Shown here piece after piece: positions 7,818 to 14,723 of a DNA stretch of 23,183 nucleotides. Every line of letters starts with the position of its first letter. Position 1 is the first letter of the stretch. The DNA lies in contig NZ_ALCA01000018.1 in the NCBI RefSeq assembly GCF_000278725.1, forward strand, positions 1-23,183. The letters are read 5' to 3'. Made by a program: the position numbers and the translations under genes. Origin of the DNA: Actinomyces sp. ICM47 (GTDB lineage Bacteria > Actinomycetota > Actinomycetes > Actinomycetales > Actinomycetaceae). The notes beneath the pieces were generated by a model, which did no database searches, was not told where the DNA came from, and was given only the letters and a program-made list of their open reading frames with translations.

Positions 7818-8054
7818 GATGACGCCGGTTCCGACCTCGATGGCCTTCGTGCGCGAGGCAATGGCGGAGAGAAGCGGCATCGGCGCGGCCGCTTGCGGGG
7901 CGAAGTGGTGAACGCGGAAGAAGGCGCCGTTGACGCCGAGCTCGTCGGCGGCGACGGACAGGTCGATCGCCTGGTGAAGGGACTCGGCGGCGGCGATGCC
8001 GTGGCGGCCGCCGTTCGAGTAGTGGCCGAAGCTCAGGAATCCGAAGTATTTCAT
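7806..8054 (-). pseudogene. N-terminal fragment of the same luciferase-like flavin monooxygenase
   Basis: Eighty-two residues from ATG 8054, beginning MKYFGFLSFGHYS and containing HQAIDLSVAADELGVNGAFF, VHHFAPQAAAPMPLLSAIASRT and IEVGTGVIDMR. These are the opening beta-alpha units of the luciferase-like monooxygenase barrel. The family normally continues straight on (typically Tyr-Glu-Asn-Pro after this Arg) for a total of about 330-350 residues; here TAG follows at 7806-7808, inside a palindrome, and then the foreign segment. The rest of the gene is at 4295-4915, with roughly 70 residues apparently missing between the two. The promoter and operator side is retained, so a short peptide may still be made, but it would not form the enzyme. 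Confidence 0.85.
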
Positions 8055-8075
8055 GGGTTCAGCCTATGGGGCTAC

Positions 8076-8091
8076 AGTTGAATCTTCAACT
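8076..8091 (-). promoter_or_regulatory. Candidate operator upstream of the luciferase-like gene
   Basis: AGTTGAA-TC-TTCAACT is a perfect 7+7 bp inverted repeat 22 bases upstream of ATG 8054. Read on the minus strand it overlaps a possible -10 (TATAGT at 8088-8093). Its size and symmetry are those of MarR-family operators, but no regulator gene lies beside it, so the binder is unknown. Confidence 0.5.
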
Positions 8092-8892
8092 ATACGGGGT
8101 GTGGGATGCGAGATAGCAGGGCTACCTGGAGCCAATTTCGGCGTTTCAAGTCAGCGCGCAGGCCCTAGGCGGACACACACCATGTCCGACACAGAGTTGT
8201 GCCCAAAACGCAGACCACTTCGCCCACAACACCCCATTTTTACCGTTATTCGCCGAGGTGGACTGCACTTTGGGCACCACACCAGTCTGAGATCCAGCTT
8301 CACCACCACCAAACGGGGGGAATTGCACCATTAGGGGCGCGCCGCGGCGAGGCTTCTGCTGCAAAACTCCCACTGCTTCTGGCATGGAAGGTGCCGAAGA
8401 GCCCACGGCTATCGGACCAGGCCGAAGTGCCCGTAGGCGGTGAGAGGGCCTGGCCGCGACGACGGCGGGCGATGACAGGCCTGACCCAGACAAATTTCGC
8501 ACATAATTTAAGACGGTAATTTTTCGAGACCGCGGGAAAACGTTGCAATTCCAACGATGCAAATTCAATGTTTGAAGGAGCCGCAGGGGAATTACGTGCG
8601 AGATTACTGAGTATAGGTGCGAGAGGACGAAACGTGTTGGTTGGGGGTAGGCCACAGGTATTGTGGGAGGGCTTGGCCGAGCTTCGAGCCGACACGCCGA
8701 GCAAAGCTCGCGGGGCGGAAGGTGAGCGGGGCAGACCGCCACCCTCCAGCAACACGCAGTGTCCTATAACCCCAGGAACGAGGCAAGCACGACCAACTAA
8801 AATAGTGACTTTCCCGCGCGATAAAGCCGAAAAGTCACCACAAAACCAACACGTTTTGTCCTTTAACCCCCGCGCGCTGGCCACGCACGGTG
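8092..8892. other. Gene-poor, A/T-richer intergenic stretch without a supportable gene
   Basis: About 800 bases with lower GC than the flanks and no open frame that has protein-like composition, a ribosome site and third-position GC bias together. Frames of about 100-200 codons exist on both strands but are rich in Pro, Arg, Ser and Cys, as expected of non-coding GC-rich DNA. It holds the large hairpin at 8196-8280 and a smaller inverted repeat GTGACTTT (8805-8812) / AAAGTCAC (8831-8838). It could be a decayed gene or a dispersed repeat. Confidence 0.5.
8196..8280. repeat. Large imperfect inverted repeat
   Basis: GTGCCCAAAACGCAGACCAC (8199-8218) pairs with GTGGACTGCACTTTGGGCAC (8258-8277), 17 of 20 positions complementary, and partial pairing extends a few bases into the loop side (ACTTCGCC against GGCGAGGT-like bases). 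The loop contains a run of five T. Mismatches are spread through the arms, as in a structured RNA or an ageing miniature mobile element rather than a terminator. Confidence 0.6.
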
Positions 8893-8930
8893 AGGAAAAC
8901 AAAAACCGCAGATCCCGAAGGATCTGCGGT
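8893..8930 (-). terminator. Intrinsic terminator of tRNA-Leu
   Basis: ACCGCAGATCC (8905-8915), loop CGAA and GGATCTGCGGT (8920-8930) give a perfect 11-bp stem; on the minus strand the loop reads TTCG and the stem runs into TTTTTGTTTT. It starts 8 bases past the tRNA 3' end. Textbook rho-independent terminator. Confidence 0.92.
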
Positions 8931-8937
8931 TTCATCG

Positions 8938-9021
8938 TGCGCGAGGGGGGAGTTGAACCCCCACTCCATCACTGGAACACGGACCTGAACCGTGCGCGTC
9001 TGCCTATTCCGCCACTCGCGC
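8938..9021 (-). tRNA. tRNA-Leu (anticodon CAG)
   Basis: The minus strand folds into a class II tRNA of 84 bases without encoded CCA. The acceptor stem is GCGCGAG with CTCGCGC plus discriminator A. The anticodon arm is CACGG-TTCAGGT-CCGTG, giving anticodon CAG, which reads CUG, a major Leu codon in GC-rich genomes. A long variable arm follows, then a T arm GGGGG-TTCAACT-CCCCC. Discriminator A and the long variable arm fit leucine identity. Its own promoter and terminator are present, so it is a single-gene unit. Confidence 0.95.
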
Positions 9022-9031
9022 GTACCCAGAA

Positions 9032-9061
9032 AGAATAGGGGGTTTTAGCGCCTCACGTCAA
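9032..9061 (-). promoter_or_regulatory. Promoter of tRNA-Leu
   Basis: TTGACG (complement of 9056-9061), an 18-base spacer and TATTCT (complement of 9032-9037) give a strong sigma-70-type promoter, with transcription expected about 4-5 bases before the tRNA 5' end at 9021. The remaining bases to 9144 show nothing else that I can support. Confidence 0.75.
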
Positions 9062-9144
9062 ATCAGCAGAACATGACCCGGGACACATACTGAACCCACA
9101 GGACATAAAACCATTGCAATCACACCGAAAAATCGACATAAAGC

Positions 9145-10041
9145 CTACAGCATCAACGTGCACGCAACGACGCCACCAACACCCAACAGGGTCGCAGCGA
9201 ACACGCACGCGTCCACCCATCCAAGCCGAGTACGTCGCTTCGGCACACTGCCGCCGACCTCGCCAACGGCATCCAGGGCACCGCGCATGGACATGGCTCG
9301 CCCGGTCTCGGCGGCACCGCGCGAGGCCGCGGACAGGATCGCCGTGATCACATCGACGCTGAGACGCGCGTAGCCACCGAGGGACAAGGTGGCGACATCT
9401 TGGCCGAGGCGCAGCTTCGCCGTGTCGAGCACGGCCTGGGCCTGGTCGCGCAGCATCGGCAGGCCGCGCAGGGCGGAGGCCATGACGAGTGACCACTCAT
9501 CGACGGGCGCGCCAACCACGCGCAGCGGCCGCAGGAAGACCCGCAGTGCTCCTGCGAGCGCCGCCGTGGGCGTCACCCAGGCGATGAGCGCGGATCCCCA
9601 CAGGACGACGAGCGCCAGGACAGAGATCCGTAAGAACACCTCGAGTCCATCACCCAGCCACGCGCCGATACACCCTCCGACGAAGCCGGAGATCAGCCAC
9701 ATGGGAGGGCGCGGTACGACACTGCGAGGCAGACGAATAGCCATGGAGGCGACGGCGAGGAGACCGCCGACGATCGCCAGGGTTGACCAGCGCGGTTGCA
9801 GGATGACGCACGTCGTGAGAGCCGTCCAGCAGGCGATGAGCGTCCCGGGCCACGCGCGCCCGAGGACGGTCTGCCACGGCAATGGACGAGGCAGACTCAT
9901 GCCCGTGCTTCGCCGCGGCTTGCGGCGCGGACCGGGTTCGCCTCCCACACCGGGACTCTGGGCCGGATCGGTGGGAAACCACCCGTGGGTGGCACCGCCG
10001 CCGGGGCCGGTCGCCCCGCATGAGGAGTGAGGATCGTTCAT
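9145..10041 (-). CDS. ecfT: ECF transporter transmembrane (T) component
   Basis: A 298-residue membrane protein. After a Gly/Pro-rich hydrophilic N-terminus of about 50 residues come several hydrophobic helices (for example CWTALTTCVILQPRWSTLAI, VGGCIGAWLGDGLEVFLRI) and then cytoplasmic coupling helices. Two short Arg-Gly motifs, ALRGLPML and AMSMRGAL, match the Ala-Arg-Gly signatures by which EcfT/CbiQ proteins dock on the two ATPases. ATG 10041 overlaps the stop of the upstream S-A-A' gene (ATGA), so the two are made together. It should be the scaffold of an energy-coupling-factor vitamin or metal importer. The N-terminal extension is longer than usual for the family, so the true start could be the ATG near MSLPRP (about 9900). 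Confidence 0.85.
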   Translation of the reverse strand: MNDPHSSCGATGPGGGATHGWFPTDPAQSPGVGGEPGPRRKPRRSTGMSLPRPLPWQTVLGRAWPGTLIACWTALTTCVILQPRWSTLAIVGGLLAVASMAIRLPRSVVPRPPMWLISGFVGGCIGAWLGDGLEVFLRISVLALVVLWGSALIAWVTPTAALAGALRVFLRPLRVVGAPVDEWSLVMASALRGLPMLRDQAQAVLDTAKLRLGQDVATLSLGGYARLSVDVITAILSAASRGAAETGRAMSMRGALDAVGEVGGSVPKRRTRLGWVDACVFAATLLGVGGVVACTLML

Positions 10042-12254
10042 GCGAGCACCCCTTCATGCAGGTGTCGGTGGGTGTCGCACAGCGCATCCATGCCTTCGAG
10101 GTCGTGGGAAATGACAAGAATGGACAGCCCGGCGCGGCGGCGTTCGTCGAGCACGGAGATGAGCAGTTCGCGCGAGGCCATGTCGAGTCCCGCCATGGGT
10201 TCGTCGAGGATGAGGACGCTCGGATTGGAGGCGAGCAGCCCGGCCAGGGCGACGCGCCGCATCTGGCCGCCGGAGAGATCGTCGATGCCGCGCGAGGCCA
10301 AGGCGGGGTCAAGTCCCACCAGGTTCATGGCCTGCGCGACGATCCGGTCGCCGTCCTCACGGCTCAGCCCTTTCTTGCGACGCCCCGCACCGCTGCCGAT
10401 GCGCGGGCCGTGACCGACAGCGGCGAGAATGTCAGAACGCACGGAGGGACGCTGGAGCTGGAGGCGCGCGAATTGCATGGACAGGGCAACGTCGCCGACC
10501 CGGCGTTCCATGGGGGTCCCGCCGAGCGTCACGTTTCCCCACGTCGGGACCAGCAGCCCGGTGAGGATGCGTGAGAGTGTCGTCTTGCCCGACCCGTTGT
10601 CGCCGGTGATGAGCATCGCCTGCCCGGGTTCGAGGATCAGGCTGACGTCGCGCAGGACGGGTTTCTCCCACGGTGTCCCGAAGTCATAGGTGTGTGCGAC
10701 TCGGTCCGCCCACAGGTGCTCCGTATTCGTGAGGGTCGGTGTTCCCCACGCGCGCTCGCCCCCCTCTTTAGCGGACGAGGCCGTGGTCGCTTCTCGTGTC
10801 TTGCTTACGTCGCGGGTCGCTCCCCGGGATTCCTCCTGGGGGGTAACGGGGCGCACATTCCCGGCCACGGCCTCGTCGATGGAGGAGGAGCCGGGCACGT
10901 CGGAGAGAACACGCCCTCCATCGACTGTGATGACGCGGTCGGCGCGCGCGGCTTCGGCGGGGTCGTGGGTGATGTGGACGACGGCGATGCCGGTGTCGGG
11001 CAGGGAGGCAAGGAGATCGAGCATGTCGGCGCGCCCGTCGCGGTCGATCATGGCGGTGGATTCGTCGGAGATGAGCAGACGCGGCGAGCGGGCGAGTGCC
11101 CCTGCGAGCGCGAGGCGTTGCAGCTGCCCGCCGGAGAGGGAACGCGGGTCGGCGTCGGCCAGGCCATCCAGGCCCACGCGCGCCAGGAGGGCTTCGAGGT
11201 CGAGGGCCCGCGCGTCGCTGACACTCATGCCCCAGGTGACGTCTTCGGCGACGTTCTGGCCGAGGACCAGCAGTTCGGAGCGCTGTCCGACCAGGGCGGT
11301 GCCGCCGACCTGGCCGAGCATGCCGCCGCCGGTGCGCGTTCCATCGCTGGGGGCGGCACCGGCGAGGAGGAGGGCGAGGGTGGACTTGCCGGAGCCGTTG
11401 TGTCCGACGATGACCGTGTATTCGGGGCGCTCGAAGCGGAGCGTGACGCCGCGCAGCGCGGGGTGGTCGGCGCCCGGGTAGGTGAAGGAAGCGTCGGTGA
11501 GAGTCAGGGGCAGGGGCGAGGCTGGGGTCCCCTCCCCGGGTCCCGCATCCTCCTCGGATTGTGTGGTTCCGGCGGGAGCATAGTTGGGGCGGCCGGGCGC
11601 GTCCAGGAGCGGGTCCCACCCGTCGTCGAGGGTGATGCGGCGCAGGATCGCGCCGAGGAGCCAGCGCGCGGCGAGGACCAGGAAGGCGACGCCGATGAAT
11701 CGGGTGACGGGCAGCCACACCCACCAGAAGTCGACGAACCATTGGCTCAGAAAATGGCCTCCATCGACGAACCAACCGGATCCGGGGATGCGGCCGACGA
11801 GTGTGAGGAAGCCGTTGAGTGTTTTTTGGATGCTTTCGAGGCCAAGGTTACGCAGGTCGACGAGGAACCAGAAGGCGATGCCGGTCCCGACGCCCCAGAC
11901 GACGCCGAGGCCGGCGGCGACCGCGCCGACGCTCAGCCAGGTGGCACGTTTCTTGTGGAGAACACCAATGATGAGGCCGATGAGGGCGGCCTGGAAGGCT
12001 CGGCCGGCGGTAGCGAATCCGCCGACGGCGATGGCCAGGAGGACGGTGGAGGCGAAGGCGGCGACGGAGGCGCGAGCGCGCAGTTTGAGGGAAACCATGG
12101 CGAGAGGGACGGCCGTGGCTACCTGGAAGAAGAGTTGAAAGACGGGCGTGACGGCGGCAATGAGACCGAAGGTGACGGCCAGGCCCGAGAGCGCGCCTGC
12201 GGTCGCCACCTCAACAGGAGTGAGGCGGCGTGCGTCGCGCGCGTGGTTACTCAT
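10038..12254 (-). CDS. ECF transporter fusion protein: S-like membrane domain plus two ABC ATPase domains
   Basis: A 738-residue protein. Residues 10 to about 205 are hydrophobic with about six membrane helices (TAGALSGLAVTFGLIAAVTP at the start), resembling a substrate-binding S component. The first ATPase has Walker A GHNGSGKST around K290, signature LSGGQLQR near 370 and a Walker B ending SDEST instead of the usual DEPT. The second has GDNGSGKTT around K557, LSGGQMRR near 660 and LILDEPMAGLD. Between the ATPases lies a low-complexity linker that holds two inverted copies of the interspersed word. The stop overlaps the ecfT start, so S, A, A' and T are encoded by two coupled genes. ECF importers take up vitamins or transition metals; the S-like domain has no substrate signature that I recognise, so the cargo is unknown. 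Confidence 0.88.
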   Translation of the reverse strand: MSNHARDARRLTPVEVATAGALSGLAVTFGLIAAVTPVFQLFFQVATAVPLAMVSLKLRARASVAAFASTVLLAIAVGGFATAGRAFQAALIGLIIGVLHKKRATWLSVGAVAAGLGVVWGVGTGIAFWFLVDLRNLGLESIQKTLNGFLTLVGRIPGSGWFVDGGHFLSQWFVDFWWVWLPVTRFIGVAFLVLAARWLLGAILRRITLDDGWDPLLDAPGRPNYAPAGTTQSEEDAGPGEGTPASPLPLTLTDASFTYPGADHPALRGVTLRFERPEYTVIVGHNGSGKSTLALLLAGAAPSDGTRTGGGMLGQVGGTALVGQRSELLVLGQNVAEDVTWGMSVSDARALDLEALLARVGLDGLADADPRSLSGGQLQRLALAGALARSPRLLISDESTAMIDRDGRADMLDLLASLPDTGIAVVHITHDPAEAARADRVITVDGGRVLSDVPGSSSIDEAVAGNVRPVTPQEESRGATRDVSKTREATTASSAKEGGERAWGTPTLTNTEHLWADRVAHTYDFGTPWEKPVLRDVSLILEPGQAMLITGDNGSGKTTLSRILTGLLVPTWGNVTLGGTPMERRVGDVALSMQFARLQLQRPSVRSDILAAVGHGPRIGSGAGRRKKGLSREDGDRIVAQAMNLVGLDPALASRGIDDLSGGQMRRVALAGLLASNPSVLILDEPMAGLDMASRELLISVLDERRRAGLSILVISHDLEGMDALCDTHRHLHEGVLA
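10774..10786 (+). repeat. Interspersed 13-base core, exact copy
   Basis: GACGAGGCCGTGG, encoding TTASS on the minus strand in the linker between the two ATPase domains of the ECF fusion protein. Confidence 0.8.
10862..10879 (-). repeat. Interspersed 18-base word, exact copy
   Basis: Exact TCGACGAGGCCGTGGCCG on the minus strand, encoding IDEAVAG in the same ATPase linker. It is inverted relative to the copy about 90 bases away. Confidence 0.85.
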
Positions 12255-12326
12255 GTACCTAGTCTCCCAGGACCCGCCCTCATCTGCGACCGCCGTGCCG
12301 GGCGACCCAAAGGTTCGCCGACACCC

Positions 12327-13259
12327 CTACTCTCTGTTGATCTCCCCGAAGGGGATGTGGACGCTCGGGGTTGAGCGCGACGCGCCCTCGACGTGGCGGC
12401 GCTGGTCGTCGAAGAAAATGTGAGGCTCCAAAACCTCCAGGATAGGCCCCTTCGGGAGACCGCCCAGGAAGAAGGCATCGTTGACGCGCAGTCCCCATTG
12501 CCGGATCGAGTTGATCGCCCGCTCATGAGCGGGGGCGCTTCGGGCAGTGACGACCGCGACGCGGACCCTGCGCTGATACCCTTGTGGCTCGCTGACGCAC
12601 CGGGCGTCCTCGATCCCCTGGATCCGGTTGATTTTCTCCAGGAAATCCGCCATCGGGCCGCGCTCGAGCGGCACCTCGGCCAGGGCGCGCTCGCTTTCCT
12701 GATATTCATCCAGACCCTCACTCTGGAACACGCGCTCGGCCGAATCATCGGCCAGGACCCCATCGAAGTCAAAGGCGATACGCAGGTCCGAGTCCCCGTC
12801 GTCAGGGACAGATCGGCCCACGACATGCCCCGCCGCAAACCCCAGCTCGGTCGCCTCGCGCACGTCGGCCTCGTTCGCGGAAAGGAACAGGGACATCTTC
12901 AACGGTCCCATATAGAGGTAGGGCGCGTGGCCCTGCATGAAGATCGCGCGCGTGATGTCCAGGCCGTGGCTCTGGACCGACCGCATGACGCGCATCCCAG
13001 TCTCCGGGTCGTTGCGCGAGAGGATGACGACCTCGACGAGGCGCTCGGTCTCCGACAGGGCGTTCAGGTCCAGGAGGCGCCGTATAAAGGGGAAGGCGAC
13101 GCCGGGTGCGAGCACGTCATCCAGGTGCTCACGCTGATACGCCCGGTACTGCTCTTCCCCTTGCTCGCGAAAGACTGCGTCCGACTCTGCCAGGTCAAAC
13201 AGTGCGCTGGACGCAACCCCAATGACGAGGGCACGCTCCAGGTCCAGACTCTCACCCAC
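12327..13259 (-). CDS. Cytosolic 5'-nucleotidase (PF06189-like, HAD-type)
   Basis: A 310-residue soluble protein resembling the 5-nucleotidase family related to eukaryotic cytosolic 5'-nucleotidase I, which dephosphorylates nucleoside monophosphates. Visible landmarks are LVIGVASSALFDL at the N-terminus, the HAD-like catalytic loop IAFDFDGVLADD near residues 160-171, VEVVILSRNDPETGMR, SLFLSANEADV and the C-terminal IFFDDQRRHVEGA. Start GTG 13259 has AAGGA seven bases upstream. Seventy-two bases separate it from the ECF gene on the same strand with no terminator visible, so a common transcript is possible. The gene is divergent from the iron-type ABC operon. Substrate preference (AMP, IMP or dNMP) cannot be read from the sequence. 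Confidence 0.85.
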   Translation of the reverse strand: MGESLDLERALVIGVASSALFDLAESDAVFREQGEEQYRAYQREHLDDVLAPGVAFPFIRRLLDLNALSETERLVEVVILSRNDPETGMRVMRSVQSHGLDITRAIFMQGHAPYLYMGPLKMSLFLSANEADVREATELGFAAGHVVGRSVPDDGDSDLRIAFDFDGVLADDSAERVFQSEGLDEYQESERALAEVPLERGPMADFLEKINRIQGIEDARCVSEPQGYQRRVRVAVVTARSAPAHERAINSIRQWGLRVNDAFFLGGLPKGPILEVLEPHIFFDDQRRHVEGASRSTPSVHIPFGEINRE

Positions 13260-13342
13260 GATACGTTCCTTCCACTCACGCCAGGCACCTCACCCGACGC
13301 CGCCAGAGTAAAAGGAGGCGTGCACATCTGCGTCCCAGCCTG

Positions 13343-13374
13343 GGCCTCGTCCTTTATCGACGAGGCCGTGGCCG
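13343..13374 (+). repeat. Interspersed 18-base word (exact) with an inverted partial copy, intergenic
   Basis: An exact TCGACGAGGCCGTGGCCG lies at 13357-13374. GGCCTCGTC at 13343-13351 is its inverted half, so a 9-bp perfect stem (13343-13351 with 13359-13367) with loop CTTTATC can form. It lies between divergent genes, where a terminator would not be expected. Confidence 0.85.
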
Positions 13375-13443
13375 CACCTCGCGCACCAACAACACGCGCA
13401 AGAAACCAAGGAAAAACACCATGTCATAACGACACACCCACTC

Positions 13444-13473
13444 TTGTAAGGGGTACCTTATTTTGTGTAGTAT
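13444..13473 (+). promoter_or_regulatory. Promoter of the iron-type ABC operon with overlapping dyad
   Basis: TTGTAA (13444-13449), an 18-base spacer and TAGTAT (13468-13473) make a reasonable promoter with transcription starting near 13480. Between -35 and -10 lies TAAGG-GGTA-CCTTA (13447-13460), a dyad where a repressor would block polymerase. DtxR/IdeR iron repressors recognise AGG...CCT dyads, but the arm spacing here is shorter than the known consensus, so iron control is only a suggestion. The rest of 13260-13507 holds the repeat at 13343-13374 and nothing else clear. Confidence 0.5.
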
Positions 13474-13507
13474 CTCCCTCACAATCCCTGACACGCGAGA
13501 GGACACA

Positions 13508-14635
13508 ATGAAAACACGCCTCGCCACGCTGACCGCAATCCTGGCCACCGCCGCCCTGGCCCTCACCGCCTGCGCGGGCAGCTTCGGCTCCACCGCCCAG
13601 TCACAGACCACCACCCCGGACACATCGTCGACGCGCACGATCACCGACCACGCGGGCAACGAGGTCGTCCTGCCCGCCACGATCACCCGCGTCGCCATCG
13701 ACCAGATCCCCATCGAATCCACCTACCTGGCCTACTTCGACGGCAAGGCCCCCTACCTGGTCGGCATGAGCGCCGCCCGCGTGAAGGCCATGAGCCAGAC
13801 GATCGCCGCCGAGATGGCACCCGACATGATGCAGGTGGACACCAGCTATTACGACAAGGGTGAGCTCAACGCCGAGGCCCTGCTCAACCTGGACGTCGAC
13901 GTCGTTTTCTACAATGCCTTCAACAAGGAACACGGCGAAATGTTCCGCAAGGCGGGCATCCCGGCCGTCGGTTTCACAACGATGGGGAACCCGTCGGAGA
14001 CGTACACGGAGTGGATGGAGCTGCTCGAGGACGTCTTTAACGAGGATGGCCATATGGCTGACAAGATCGCGCTCGGCAAGGATCTGGTCGCCGACGCTCG
14101 CGCGCGCACCGCGAAGGTGCCCGAGGACCAGCGCGTCTCGACGATGGTGCTCATGGGCGCGGCCGACGGTCAGCTCGCGGTCGCGGGCGGAAAGGACGGC
14201 TGGTTCACCAACGAATGGGCCGACTCGTTGAACTACACGAACGTCTCGCGCGACACGGACACCTCGCATACGCCGGTCACCTTCGAGCAGGTCCTCACGT
14301 GGGATCCCCAGGTCCTCCTCGTGACCGGCAAGGGCATGTCGAACATGACGGCGAAATCCGTCTTGACGAACTCGGTGCAGGGCGTGGACTTCTCGACCCT
14401 CAGTTCCGTGAAGTCCGGCCGCGTTTACTCCACCGGCCTGGGCATGTGGAACTGGTTCACCCCGAACCCGGATGCTCCCATCGTCGCCAACTGGATCGGC
14501 GCATCCCTGTACCCGGATCAGTTCTCCGACGTTGACCTCGTGTCGATGACGAAGGACTACTACCAGAAGATGTACAACTTCACGCTGACGGACGAGCAGG
14601 CCCGCACGATTATCAACCCGGACGCCGCGTCCTAA
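13508..14635 (+). CDS. Iron/siderophore-type ABC transporter substrate-binding lipoprotein
   Basis: A 375-residue lipoprotein. Start ATG 13508 has GAGAGGA just upstream and opens a signal peptide (MKTRLATL, then a hydrophobic stretch) with lipobox LTAC, the lipidated Cys being residue 22. After a Ser/Thr-rich linker comes a FecB/TroA-like two-lobe fold: ITDHAGNEVVLPATITRVAI at the start of lobe one, NLDVDVVFYNAF, and a C-terminal lobe with VTFEQVLTWDPQVLLV and VYSTGLGMWNWFTPNPDAP. Members of this family capture iron-siderophore, heme or cobalamin outside the membrane. A permease and ATPase gene follow on the same strand; a stable hairpin (14643-14677) lies between it and them, which would allow more binding protein than permease. 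The exact ligand is unknown; iron chelate is the best guess. Confidence 0.9.
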   Translation: MKTRLATLTAILATAALALTACAGSFGSTAQSQTTTPDTSSTRTITDHAGNEVVLPATITRVAIDQIPIESTYLAYFDGKAPYLVGMSAARVKAMSQTIAAEMAPDMMQVDTSYYDKGELNAEALLNLDVDVVFYNAFNKEHGEMFRKAGIPAVGFTTMGNPSETYTEWMELLEDVFNEDGHMADKIALGKDLVADARARTAKVPEDQRVSTMVLMGAADGQLAVAGGKDGWFTNEWADSLNYTNVSRDTDTSHTPVTFEQVLTWDPQVLLVTGKGMSNMTAKSVLTNSVQGVDFSTLSSVKSGRVYSTGLGMWNWFTPNPDAPIVANWIGASLYPDQFSDVDLVSMTKDYYQKMYNFTLTDEQARTIINPDAAS

Positions 14636-14642
14636 CACCTGT

Positions 14643-14677
14643 CCCCGGCCTCGTTTTTCCCTTCGACGAGGCCGGGG
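14643..14677 (+). terminator. Intra-operon hairpin built from two near-copies of the interspersed word
   Basis: CCCCGGCCTCGT (14643-14654) and ACGAGGCCGGGG (14666-14677) form a perfect 12-bp stem with an 11-base T/C-rich loop. Each arm is the interspersed 13-base core with a single change (GGGG for GTGG), and the change is matched in the other arm. There is no T run after the stem, so it is probably a partial terminator or mRNA-stabilising element between the lipoprotein and permease genes. Confidence 0.7.
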
Positions 14678-14723
14678 TCCCTTGTGCGGTGAGACGCCCA
14701 GTAAGTGTCGGGAAGAGGACATC

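Noticed and set aside
8146..8935. Two overlapping minus-strand frames of about 200 codons in the gene-poor stretch
   Set aside because: Pro/Ser/Cys/Trp-rich, no ribosome site, and one runs through the tRNA terminator; not protein-like.
8938..9021. tRNA-Leu as the attachment site of the inserted metal-resistance segment
   Set aside because: The insertion lies inside the luciferase-like gene more than 1 kb away, and I see no duplicated tRNA 3' end at its borders.
10692..12374. Long plus-strand frame opposite the ECF fusion gene
   Set aside because: Acidic/Gly-rich shadow of the ATPase-containing gene on the minus strand.
13447..13460. Calling the promoter dyad a DtxR/IdeR box outright
   Set aside because: The arms are separated by 4 bases instead of the 9 of the known 19-bp consensus; kept only as an unnamed dyad.
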